Shown: positions 9,126-19,697 of the stretch, piece by piece
How positions within the stretch are numbered: the stretch's first letter is position 1
Layout: each line of letters begins with the position of its first letter
NCBI RefSeq assembly: GCF_003369915.1
Contig: NC_046673.1
Span: 790,001-854,000 of the forward strand
Source: Drosophila miranda
Lineage: Eukaryota > Arthropoda > Insecta > Diptera > Drosophilidae
Length of the DNA stretch: 64,000 nt
Reading direction: 5' to 3'
Position numbers and translations under genes: made by a program
The notes under the pieces: generated by a model
The model's database searches: none
What the model was told of the DNA's origin: nothing
What the model saw: only the letters and a program-made list of their open reading frames with translations

Positions 9126-11461
9126 CTACGGGGCCACCACGTTCTGGATCCAGTTAAGTGCTCCGCGAATGCGACGCAGGCGCGCGCGCGCCAGGAAGCT
9201 GCAGATCAGCAAATACTCCACGTAGGCTCTCCGTCCGTTCGTACTGGCTCCAATGGTGCCGCCGGTCGTCTTAGTGCTTCCAGCGCTCAGGCAGGGGCGT
9301 CCCTCACACATTATCTTCGTGGTGAGCGAGAGCAGCCATTGTAGAATCTGCAAGAGTGAAGAAAGACCGATAATCACTTCCGGTTGAGTGATTGAGCAAG
9401 AGACCGAGACAAACTCACCTCGGAACTGTTGGGCAGGCCCCCGGCCTTGAGCCAGTTCGAGGGAGCCCAAAGAAAGAGCTGGACCACGTTCGCTGCAATG
9501 TCCGGACTGACCCGTTTCGACGGGTTGGGATTGAGGATGTTGTAGACCAGCTGTTGAAGCAACGGCGGGCACGCATCGCTCATAGGCGGCAGCTGCTCCT
9601 GCTTGTAGTCGCTGTTCCGCAGCGAATACGTGAGCTCCCCGCGCTCGTGTGCGAGGCCGCCGCTGCTTGAGTAAAAAGGATTACGCATACCGAATATCTC
9701 GTAGGCCAGGGCACCGCAGGCCCACAGATCGGCTTTGCCATAGTTTAGCACCGCAAACGGACCTGGCATCATGTTAAAAATCTCTGGCGCCATCAATGCA
9801 GCATTTCCGCCCTTGTCGACGTCGTGAGAAACATAGGGCAGCCTCAGGCCATGGACCTTATCCGCCAAGCAGCAGCCAAAGTCGGATAGAACCAGCACGG
9901 GCGACTCGTCATCTTGAAGCTCGATAAGCACATTGTCAGACTTTAGATCGCGATGGGCCACCCCGTGGCGGTTGAGGTGGGTGACAGCCTCCAACATTTG
10001 CGCCAGCAGCAGGATGCGAGTGCGTGTGCTCAAATCCTGGTTATCGAGCAGGCCGCGTAGGCTATGGTCGTAGCGCTTCATGAGCAAATACAGGGACATG
10101 TTCCGGCCATAGCCCTGTGGATTAATCCGTTGTGGCTGGGCGATCGGGTAAAGCAGATGACCGTCGGGAAAGTTGCGCACCTCGTCGCAGAAGAAGCCGA
10201 ACATGCACACGATATTCGGGTGCGGAGGCAGCACAAGTGTCTGGCTCTGCAGCAGGCGCTCCCACTCCTCAGCTGCCGTGTTCATGCGCCGTTGGCGGGC
10301 CGGTACCGTCTCCTTATACATAGCGCGGAGTATGGACAGGGCGTTGCTCTGGATGTCGTAGTTGAACATCATCTTGAGAGCCAGCGGATAGGTGTTGATG
10401 GAGCTTTCCAGTTTGGTATCCACCAGTGGGCTCTGTTGTGGAAAAAGATTAAAAGGATTCAATGCAGGTCAGATTCGAGATATTTTCGGGATTTACCATA
10501 TTGTAGCCAGGGGACAAGCCTGCTGGCTGAAAGTGATCCTCTGGGACGGACTCTCGCTCCTGTTCTCGCTTCAGAGCACCCACAAAATCGGTCGCCGCCG
10601 AGGGTTGGCTATAGGTTAAGATGCTGTCCACAGAGCCGCCAAAGTTATGCACAAACCGGGACATATTTTGTAGTGGCGACATCATCTCATGGCGCCAGGT
10701 AGTCGATGCACTTGCTGCAGAATGCGCTGATGTAATTTGGGGCACTTCCGGATTGCCAAGATCTGAGACAGGTATATTTTGGCCTTTCTTGAAGTTAGCC
10801 GCGTAGACAACTGCCGCACAACCTTTGGCTATGGGCGCTCCTACTTCGAGGTCGTCGATAGTGAAGTTGCTGTTGAGGGTCTCGGAAATATCGTCCTTGT
10901 TCCATGCAGTCTGCAGGCGGCTTGCAGCCTCGCGTATCTCCCAACAAACGCCCTCGAGCTCATCCTCCTTGCTGAGCACCCCTGATCCGGTGGCGAGGCT
11001 CACTCCAATTAGAGCAAAGAACGGAGCTGAGTCTCCATAGAATAGTTTACGAGTGGCTCGCTTGCGCAGCTCCTCAGAGTAGTTTGTGGTCACGCGACTC
11101 AAAATGTTGTCGATGAAAAGCTTGCGTGCATGCTGCCCAAAGCGAAACAGTCCACTCCCAGCGGGAGGGACGCCATTGCGAGGCAAGACACTGGCCGGCG
11201 GTGGAGCTGATCTGACCACCTGCTGCGGTGAATTCTGCAATGGATATAATGGGTTGCCATTATGCTTGAAAGTTCGCTCCGTACTATTCGGCTTACCCGG
11301 GCTACATTGGCGGAGGAGGATGGTAGGGGAAAGCCTCGCTTACTGCGTGTTTTCAAGGGGTTTGGTTCCAAAATGTTGGCGTGTATCTCACGATGACAGT
11401 AGCTGCGCAGAATGTAGCGACCATGTTTGATCAGTCGCACGGTCAACAGTCTCACAGACAT
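9126..11461 (-). CDS. Pink1: PTEN-induced kinase 1 (mitochondrial Ser/Thr kinase)
   Basis: Four exons on the minus strand: 11297..11461, 10497..11234, 9419..10432 and 9126..9347, all joined in phase 0, give 712 residues, close to the 721 of D. melanogaster PINK1. The first ~55 residues are basic and amphipathic with R/K and almost no acid at the start, a mitochondrial targeting presequence. The kinase domain shows a glycine loop (G-A-P-I-A-K-G near 188), the ATP-binding lysine in A-L-K, the large insertions typical of PINK1, catalytic H-R-D-L-K-S-D-N near 461, D-F-G near 484 and M-A-P-E near 515. PINK1 accumulates on damaged mitochondria, phosphorylates ubiquitin and Parkin, and starts mitophagy. 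Exon 2 read past its donor stops after some 15 codons. All catalytic residues look intact. Confidence 0.96.
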
Positions 11462-12270
11462 TTTTCCCTACGGCCGTATTACTGACTGCGAACAGCAATG
11501 TATGAGATCGGTTGAAAATTTGATATCCACTGGTATGAGCTCACCTTTTATTTTACGCCTTCGGGGGTGTGGGCGTCCGTGTTTCTGTTTGCCTCCTCGC
11601 ACCACACTGCCTTCCTTTCGTTTTATTTTATTTAGGGTGCGGTAGTAGTGGCACTGCTGCTCATATAAAGGTTGTGTGTGATCGATATCGCTCGTCTGCA
11701 AACAGTTTTTGCAGTCTGGAGTGAGTGTGGTTGTGTTTTTTGTTTTTACGTCGTAAAATAAACCAATTGCAATAACGAAAATTGGTTGGGAAAGGTAATC
11801 AACTTGGGGGGGTGAAACAGGTTTTTGAAATTTAATTATGGTGTGGTGCTAGATAGAATTTGCTTTTTAGTTGGACTGTTAATTTCCGAATCCCCTTGCC
11901 TGCCTGAAAAATCTGTTGTTGTGCCTACTTGTACACGAATCACTGTGAATCTGGTCGAAAGCAAATAAGTCAAAGCCAAATTCCTAATACATCGATATTG
12001 TCGTTAGATAATCGAATCCAGCACTAAAGTCGGTTCTAGCACGGTCATTGAATCGGTGCACAGGGTGGACAAACGATGCTGCCAATGCAGAAGAGACTGG
12101 GTTTTATTTATTTTTTTTCCAGATTCTTTCGGATTTGGGATCTCCTCCAAGCTGGAAAAACAAAGAAAAACTTACAAACACAGCTGTCGCTGGCAGTACC
12201 AGGGCTGCATTATCTATCGACCATGAATGATATAGTGATGATACAAGGCAAGTATCGATTGCAATTGAGT
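11462..12270 (-). other. Intergenic spacer: Pink1 promoter side and Fum2 3' end
   Basis: No gene is seen. The Pink1 5' UTR and promoter should lie just above 11461; ATCGATA-like sites occur near 11680 and 11990. AATAAA on the minus strand (TTTATT at 12271-12276) is the likely polyadenylation signal of Fum2, 38 bases past its stop. Short frames between 12048 and 12291 look accidental. Confidence 0.45.
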
Positions 12271-12313
12271 TTTATTGGAGCTAACGGATAAGTTTAATGT
12301 GAATAAATGAAAA

Positions 12314-14068
12314 CTATTTGGGGCCTAGCATCTTCTTCGGATCGACCCACTCCTTGAACTGCTCCTCGGTGACTCCAGCCTTAATGGCCTCCTCCTTCAG
12401 GGTGGTTCCGTTCTTGTGTGCAGTCTTGGCAATTGCGGCCGCTTTGTCATAGCCAATGTGTGGATTGAGAGCCGTCACTAACATCAGGGACTCGTTCATG
12501 ATCTTCGCAATGCGCTCATTGTTCGGTTTGATGCCCTCAACGCAGTTCTTGCTGAAATTCTTGCTTCCATCGGCTACAAACAAAAGCGGAGTACATATGA
12601 GTTGGATGCCCCCTTAGTACTCACTAATCCTCACTTACCCAGCAAACGTATGGAGCGTAGAACATTGGACACGATCAGCGGCTTAAAGACATTCAGCTCA
12701 AAGTGTCCGGTGGCACCACCGATGGAGACAGCCACCTGGTTGCCCATAACCTGGGCACAGATCATGGTAATGGACTCGCACTGAGTGGGATTAACCTTGC
12801 CAGGCATAATCGAGCTGCCCGGCTCATTCTCCGGCAGCATGAGTTCGCCCAGACCGCAGCGCGGACCCGAGCCCAGCAGGCGGATATCATTGGCTATCTT
12901 CATTAAGCTGACAGCAATCGTGTTAAGTACTCCGTGCACCTCTACCATGGCATCGCGAGCGCCGAGAGCCTCGAAGAAGTTCGGAGCCTTCACGAAGGGA
13001 AGGCATGTGAGGTCGGCAATGCGCTTGGATACCTTCTCGGCGAATCCCTTGTGGGTATTGAGACCAGTGCCAACAGCTGTGCCGCCAAGGGCCAGCTCGT
13101 AGACGCGCGGCAGACAGCCGTTGATTCTGTCTAAGCCATAGCTTAGCTGCTGGGCGTAGCCGCTGAACTCCTGACCCAGGGTCAGAGGCACAGCGTCCAT
13201 CAGATGGGTACGCCCAATTTTGATGATGTCCTTGAAGTCCTCAGACTTGCACTTAAGAGCATCCCGCAAATGAGTCAACGATGGTATGAGGCGCTCGTTT
13301 AGTTCCATCCCCACGCTGATGTGGATGGCAGCCGGAAAGGTGTCGTTGGAGCTCTGCGACTTGTTTACATGGTCATTAGGATGTACTGGCTTCTTAGAAC
13401 CCAGCTCGCCGCCCATCGCCTTAATGGCTGCGTTACTGATGACCTACGGGGGCAAGGAGCGCAAGTTATGGCTAATCAGGGCGCTGCCTACAGATGATAT
13501 GTGGTCACCTCGTTTGTATTCATGTTGGTCTGGGTGCCGGAGCCGGTCTGCCAAATGACCAGCGGGAAGTGACCTCGCTTGTAGAACTTTCCCGAGATGA
13601 CGTCGTCACAAGCACAGGAGACGGCGTCCGATATTTTGCCGTCCAGGCCGTAATCCTTGTTTACCTCAGCACAGGCCTTCTTAAGTATACCCATGGCCTG
13701 TATCACTGGCATCTGTGGATCGGCCCAAGGCGAGAGGCGAAAGGTTAGGTGTCGAGGTCTGGAGGGGTGGTCATAGCTACCGGCATGCGCTCGCCAATGT
13801 CGCCAATGGGAAAGTTGATCTTGGAGCGCATCGTCTGTGCGCCGAACAACATTTCGGCAGGCACCTTTAGCTCCCCAAAGGTGTCCTTCTCCATCCGGAA
13901 CTTTCCCTCCTTGGAATTGCCCTTTTTTGCCTGAAATCCCAACAAGTCTTAACCAAATCGCAATTAATTTTTTTTTGAACATACGTCCTTGCCACAGATT
14001 CTCGCGGTTACCCTGAGGCCGCGGGAGTAGGACTTGCTGGCCACCAGAATGCGGGAAAGAAGCGACAT
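12314..14068 (-). CDS. Fum2: Class II fumarate hydratase paralogue (Fum2 type)
   Basis: Five exons on the minus strand: 13985..14068, 13781..13930, 13509..13712, 12639..13443 and 12573..12314, in frame, about 500 residues. Exon 1 gives a basic, Ser-rich presequence ([10 protein letters not shown]), so mitochondrial import is expected. The enzyme converts fumarate to malate in the TCA cycle. The signature [10 protein letters not shown], the I-G-R-T-H[12 protein letters not shown] block and H-P-N-D-H-V-N-x-S-Q-S-S-N-D are all intact, so it is probably active. It lies head to tail 119 bp downstream of Fum1, sharing its exon layout (the large exon is 805 nt in both), a tandem duplicate. In D. melanogaster the matching copy (CG4095) is, from memory, testis-biased. 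It is clearly more diverged than Fum1 from animal fumarases, for example around the junction of exons 2 and 3. Confidence 0.93.
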
Positions 14069-14187
14069 TTTAGGTTTTTACAATCTCAATTTTTTTCAAG
14101 AAATTTCAATGTGAACTCGACAACCGATATATTCCGACTGGCCAAGCGGATAAGCATTCACGAATTTTAGACACTTGCAAGCAGCGC
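14069..14187 (-). promoter_or_regulatory. 119-bp spacer between Fum1 stop and Fum2 start
   Basis: The only DNA available for both the Fum1 3' end and the Fum2 promoter, unless the two are co-transcribed or Fum1 runs into Fum2. No AATAAA is present on the minus strand here and no DRE box is seen. Confidence 0.5.
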
Positions 14188-17100
14188 CTACTTGGGTCCG
14201 AGCATTTCTTCGGGCTTTACCCAGTCGTTGAACTGCTGCTCGGTGAGGTAGCCCAGGTTTATAGACTCCTCCTTGAGGGTGGTTCCATTCTTGTGCGCCG
14301 TCTTAGCGATCTTGGCCGCCTTGTCGTAACCGATGTGCGGGTTGAGGGCCGTCACCAACATCAGGGACTCGTTCATGATCTTGGCAATGTTGTCGCGATT
14401 GGCCTGGATGCCGTTCACGCAATTGGCGGTGAAGGTGCGACTGCCGTCAGCTGAAATGGATGGACATCGTACTCGCATTAGCAGAATATTGGAAAAAGAT
14501 CTCCTTCTACTTACAAAGCAGGCGAATAGAGCGTAGCACATTTGACACTATTAGGGGCTTGAACACATTCAGCTCGAAGTGTCCGTTGGCACCACCGATT
14601 GTTACGGCCACCTGGTTGCCCATGACTTGGGCAGACAACATTGTGAGGGACTCGCACTGCGTGGGATTCACCTTTCCAGGCATAATGGAACTGCCGGGCT
14701 CGTTTTCGGGCAGGGAGAGCTCCCCCAGGCCACAGCGTGGACCGGAGCCCAGGAATCGGATGTCGTTGGCAATCTTCATGAGGCTCACGGCAATCGTGTT
14801 AAGTACCCCATGCACCTCCACCATGGCGTCGCGGGCGGCCAGAGCCTCGAATTTGTTGGGCGCCGTCACGAAGGGCAGGCTGGTCAGCTGGGCGATCTTG
14901 GCGGCGCACTTCTCGGCGAATCCCTTGCGGGTGTTAAGGCCAGTGCCGACGGCTGTGCCGCCGAGTGCCAACTCATAGACGCGCGGCAGGCAGGCATCGA
15001 TGCGCTCTCGGGCGTAGGCCAGCTGCTGGGCATAACCGCTGAATTCCTGGCCGAGCGTCAGTGGGACAGCGTCCATGGTGTGGGTGCGACCGATCTTGAT
15101 GATGTCCTTGAACTCTTTCGACTTGGCGGCCAATGCGTCGTGCAGTGTCTTGATGGCTGGCTTCAGGTTGTTGTTCAGCTCCAAGGCCACAGAGATGTGG
15201 ATAGCCGTGGGAAAGGTATCATTGGAGCTCTGCGACTTGTTCACATGGTCGTTTGGATGCACTGGAGTCTTGGATCCCAGCTTGCCACCCAGCAGCTCAA
15301 TGGCGCGATTGCTGATCACCTGCGGGAGAAGAGTCATCCATGGTCTATAGCAGTGGTAAGCACGGGCACGGCCACGACCACGGCCGCACTTCGTGAGGAT
15401 AGGAAAATGCCAAGCAGCTGCTACACTTACAGTGTAAGAGAGTCGTCGGGACCACTAAAATAACATTTTTCCATTGTCTGTTGTTCCGTTTTGCCTGTTG
15501 TGTACCCACAGCAAACGGAACAATGTTATTGTATTGGTGTGGACCACTAGTCTATAGGCATTTCAAATGGAAAAAGATCGGCCTTGAGACTCACCTCGTT
15601 GACATTCATGTTACTCTGGGTGCCGGAGCCTGTCTGCCAGATCACTAGGGGGAAGTGGTCGTCGTAGAGCTTGCCCGAAATCACATCATCGGCGGCCTTG
15701 GAGATGGCCTCGCTCACCTTGGTGTCCAGGCCGAATTCCTTGTTCACTTCGGCTGCGGCCTTCTTTAGGATGCCCATTGCCTGCACCACAGGTTTCTGTG
15801 AATTGGTATAGAGAATTATAGTGGAACAATGAGAGAGAAGGTTTAAGACCTACCGGCATACGCTCTGTGGTCCCGCCAATGGGGAAGTTGATCTGAGAGC
15901 GCATCGTTTGGGCGCCATAGTACTTGTCCGCCGGCACCTTCAGCTCTCCAAACGTATCGCTTTCCACGCGGAACTCCTGGGAGGCCTGGAAGGAGTGGAA
16001 AGAATACAAGTGTACTCTGACGTCAGTAACAGTGGATGAATTCTGAGGAAAGGCAGGCTGCTCTGACCATTATGAAGGAGATAAGTTGCTTAACTCAAAT
16101 GGTGAGCACTGGATTATAATTAGCTGTGATTGCTGCTGCTGCTGGTGCTGATATGTTGTTCCTACTGGCTGAGAGCAGATAAGGTGGGACCATAAAACCT
16201 TGTCGCAGCGCGAAATTCCAGACAGAGCGCGCGCTCAACCAGTGCGCAGGCATGGAATAGAAGGAAGGTGCTCGACGGGTGGTGGTGGCGATTGGGGACT
16301 CTGCCCGGCATGGGGCGCTTTGCTAATCAGCTGAGTCTTTACTTTTGCTCATAAAATTCACACTTGCATCTACTTATACATATTTGCTTGGGTATGGGTG
16401 TGTGCGTGTGTGCACTATGCTTAAGTGCTCCATTATCAATTACAGGTATCAGGAGTATCGCGTGTGGAACACATGGAACAACGAGGGTATATCATGTGTC
16501 GCCACTAGATTACTTTCAAATATAAAATTAACCGGTTTGCATTGTATTAAATTTCCGAAACTAGAATTGTCAGCGAAAAATTGTTCTCTCGCTTATAACT
16601 CGTTTCACTATTTCTTGTAGCTTTTTTTTATTTTCAAGTGCGAAACAGTGGAAAGAGCCATAGAGCGAAAAAGTTGTTAGTCGGTAAAATCAATATGCCA
16701 ATCGGAGTCCAAGAGAACTGACTACATAAGGTTGTCAGCATTTATTCAAATTGGGACCTAGACCGACTGCACTGAAATGGGAGTATAAGCACTACTGTTA
16801 CACTTCTATAGGATAGAAAGTATATGCAATCCACAAGTGGCAGAACGTTTCCAGTTGGGAAACTGTTTTCGTCAAACTTCTACATTTGTGCGATTATTCC
16901 AGGGTCTGGAGGGAGCAACTTCAATTTTATCAGAGGTGATTACGAAACGCTGGTAAGTTTTTTTTTCTGTGATGGCAGATTTCCACCCACAATTTCGGAT
17001 TACTCTCTACCAGCGCTATGGTTGGCTTTTGGACAGCTTTTTGGCCAGCAAAATTACATAAGCGGGTATGCAGCACGACATGCTAATGGGTCAACCCATC

Positions 17101-17200
17101 GGATCCTTACCATTCTCAGGCTGAAGGCAGTTGCGGACCATGGCTGGGCTAACTGTTGCACGCCGCGAAGTGTGGAGCGCTGTAGTAAAGGTAGAACCAT
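14188..17200 (-). CDS. Fum1: Mitochondrial/cytosolic fumarate hydratase (class II fumarase)
   Basis: Exons on the minus strand: 17111..17200, 15854..15985, 15595..15795, 14515..15319 and 14188..14450, 496 residues, close to the 495 I recall for D. melanogaster. Exon 1, only 90 nt and 1.1 kb upstream of the rest, was found from its donor ATG|GTAAGG; it encodes a classic basic presequence ([12 protein letters not shown]...F-S-L-R-M). Exon 2 opens A-S-Q-E-F-R-V-E, as in human FH. The last codon of exon 1 is a methionine lying exactly where human cytosolic fumarase begins, so a downstream start could give a cytosolic form. The active-site blocks S-Q-S-S-N-D, T-H-T-M-D-A and [10 protein letters not shown] are intact. 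It is the canonical housekeeping copy of the tandem pair with Fum2. Confidence 0.95.
15449..15549. repeat. Hairpin-forming segment between 9-bp direct repeats in Fum1 intron 3
   Basis: GGACCACTA occurs at 15449-15457 and again at 15541-15549. Between them, TTGTTCCGTTTTGC (15481-15494) pairs with GCAAACGGAACAA (15511-15523) around a 16-nt loop, and an outer AATAACATT arm (about 15459-15467) partly matches AATGTTATT (15522-15530). The layout resembles a very small insertion with a target duplication, or a structured intronic element. Confidence 0.5.
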
Positions 17201-17354
17201 CTTTTCAAATATAGTTAATGTTTAATATTTTTGAAAATATTGCCGCTTCTTTATCACTTTCGCCTCCCCAGGTGTTGCTGCTGCTTCTTCGGATGAGCCA
17301 ACCACAACAAAAAAACACAGTGCGCGGGTGTTATATGCCGATAGTGTTGGCGAC

Positions 17355-17362
17355 TATCGATA
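17355..17362. promoter_or_regulatory. DRE box upstream of Fum1
   Basis: A perfect TATCGATA 155 bp before the Fum1 ATG on the minus strand, the expected promoter position. This independently supports the start assigned to exon 1. Confidence 0.6.
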
Positions 17363-18562
17363 TGATATTAAAATCTAATAAGTTTTTAATTTATTTATGG
17401 AAAAGTATATACGTTTGAACTGTGGTGTGTAAAAAGGCAAGCGAACTTTTCGCCATCACATTTCGTTTGGGTACATTTGTTTACATTTTGTATGAGGAAT
17501 GTCGTTTCTCTAGGCTTTTGTGGTCGTATTCCGACTACAATTGAAGTTATGGCAGTGAGGCCAGATATAAAAAAATGTCTATATATCTTTAAAACGCTAT
17601 GGCTTCAAAAATAAGAAGTTGACACGTTAAAAGTTTAAAATATACTAGTGCTGCCAGAATTGCAGAGTCAATATAAGCTAGATACGAAAAAAATATACCA
17701 AAAGTGGCTAAAACCGAAAATAAATAAGCTAAGACTAAATACAGCCCAAAAATAGCATAAATAATTTTGTTTCCAATAACATTATTTCCATATCATCGGC
17801 TATTGTCTATGAAAAATTGACAAAAAATGAACAGAATGCAGAATCCGAACAAAGTTCGTGTTCACAAGAAATTATAAGCTATTTGTACATTTTATAAGAT
17901 ATTTCAATTTTTAAAATGCCAGATCTAGCCTGAAAGATGCTCAACTGGCAGCAGTGAAACATACTTGTTTCAGGATGAAATCCGGTGTATCTAGCTCTTA
18001 TAATCTCTGAAGACTAGGACACAAAGAAGGCGGACAGATAGACAGGGTTATATCGACTGGGCTGAGTCGGTGATCAAGAATATATATACTATATCGGGTG
18101 AAAAAAGCTTCCTTCTGCGTGTTATATACTTTTCCTCGAATTTAATATACCCCTGAACGCTTTGAGGACCGGATATAAAAATAGTCCAAGCCAGTACTCC
18201 AGTCTAAGTTTGAATTTTCAGCTGGGCACTTCAATGCAAAAAACATTAAGCATGTCACAAACTAAACAGTCAAATTCGATCACTAAAACAGGGTTAACAT
18301 TATTGTTAATTTGTACCAAAATGTTATAACATAACAAAACAAAAGATACATATACGGCAAATTATTATTTATCGTTTCTCTGTTGCTGCACTCCAACCAA
18401 TTCGATAACAATTCCACACAAGATCATACGAGCATATCAGCAAGGGCTCATCTACAGCACGCAGAGACCTATCGCACGAATCCCATCACCAGCACAGCTG
18501 AGTCTGCTGTTCCAATCGCTGTAGGAAAGAGAAAAACTTCAAATTTTTTAAACGAGCTCGTA
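17363..18562. other. Divergent spacer between Fum1 and ND-ASHI
   Basis: AT-rich, without genes. It holds a diverged DINE-1 fragment (listed separately) and several matches to the Drosophila core-promoter motif around GTATATTT on the minus strand near 17637-17644 and 17690-17700. The 5' leader of ND-ASHI probably starts after 18370. Confidence 0.45.
17930..18165 (-). mobile_element. Diverged DINE-1/INE-1 (Helitron-related) fragment
   Basis: Read on the minus strand it follows the known 5' part of DINE-1 in order: a GGGTATATTAAATT-like start, GCAGAAGGAAGC, ATATATATTCTTGATCA, a GTCTATCTGTCCGCC microsatellite remnant, then TATAAGAGCTAG. The 3' part with the terminal hairpin was not found. Many differences from the copy at 54.1 kb suggest an old insertion. 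Confidence 0.7.
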
Positions 18563-19273
18563 ATGTTGACGTTTGTGAAGTCTGTGTTTTTGGCACGGAA
18601 ATTGTGTGTGGCCAATCCTGCTCTGGCCAGCCAGGTGGTGCGCAGCAGTAAGTTTTCCGTAGGCCGATAAATATGACCATCTGTGGGTTCGGCATTCTGT
18701 TTTGTTTACGTAACGTTTGAATGCTGTAAAAGACTACAGCCTTATATCCGTTCTAATTTCATAAGTGGCTGGATGGAACAAGGACTACAAGCCAGCCCCC
18801 TTCCCAAAGACAGAGAAGGAGCGCGAGGCAGCCGCTAAGAAGTATTATCTTCTGCCCGAAGAATACAAGCCCTATGCCGACGATGGTTTGGGCTATGGCG
18901 ACTATCCGAAGGTTGGCGGCGGCCTAGGTGTGGAGAATAAGGATAGCTACTATCCCTGGGATTATCCCGAGCACAAGCGCAACCTCCATGAGCCCGTAAG
19001 TAGTCACAGTAACATGAAAACATTGATCAAATCTATATATTTCCCTTTTTCCTTTTCCAGATCTCGGCGGATCATGACTTGTATAGCGAAGACCGCTACT
19101 CACAGGCAGAGAAGCCGCGCTATAGCACCTCGTACTACGTCTTAAGCTTTGTGGGCGTCATGTCCGGCTGCCTGGCCCTCTACTACTGGCTGGAGGACAA
19201 GAAAATGTATCGTCCTGTGGCAGCCAAGCAATACCCGGGTGATGGTGTCAAGCACTACACCTTTGAGAAGTAA
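18563..19273 (+). CDS. ND-ASHI: NADH dehydrogenase (ubiquinone) 1 beta subcomplex subunit 8 (complex I ASHI subunit)
   Basis: Three exons (18563..18647, 18766..18995, 19061..19273) encode 175 residues; introns are 118 and 65 bp with standard borders. Residues 1-30 form a mitochondrial presequence rich in K/R, S and A. The mature part has the family block Y-K/E-P-Y-x-D-D-G-x-G-Y-G-D-Y-P-K and, near residues 130-147, one membrane segment (Y-V-L-S-F-V-G-V-M-S-G-C-L-A-L-Y-Y-W), followed by Q-Y-P. It is an accessory subunit of the membrane arm of respiratory complex I in the inner mitochondrial membrane. The second codon of the A|TG split junction makes a methionine, so the mature-like portion could also begin there. 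It converges on Mcm6; ATTAAA at 19362 may be its polyadenylation signal. Confidence 0.93.
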
Positions 19274-19697
19274 CTGTTTGGGAGATCTACTCACCCGATC
19301 GCCGGCTTTGCGGTGCTTAGTCCTTTCTACTTCATAGACAATTTATCCATTCATCTGTAAAATTAAACTGAAAAACCAATCGGAGTACGAATGTATGAGT
19401 ACGCATGTTTCCATGGAAACTAGCGATGCGATCGAATATTAATTGTCGGTGAACGTTTATTAGGCAGAAACAAAAATTGGTTTTTAATTAGACCACGCTG
19501 TATGACCCAGGACGATCAGTGATGATCGATGACATCGTGAAAACTTTGAGCTAAACTTAACAGTGTTTTTCAGAATAACTTACAGAGCTAGATAAATCCA
19601 TATATAAGGAATGGGTCAAAAAAAAACTTTCAAACACGAAAGAGAAAACATAATCCTAAAAACTAAATAGGAGTATAATGGATGTTTGTGGAGAGAA
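19274..19697. other. Convergent 3' regions of ND-ASHI and Mcm6
   Basis: Contains ATTAAA at 19362-19367 (plus strand, candidate for ND-ASHI) and TTTATT at 19456-19461, which is AATAAA on the minus strand and a good candidate for Mcm6, about 240 bases past its stop. The two 3' UTRs may therefore just meet. No gene is seen. Confidence 0.55.

Noticed and set aside
16824-17225. 133-codon plus-strand frame
   Set aside because: It is antisense to Fum1 exon 1 and its promoter side, with no domain; the minus strand gives a fully consistent presequence exon.
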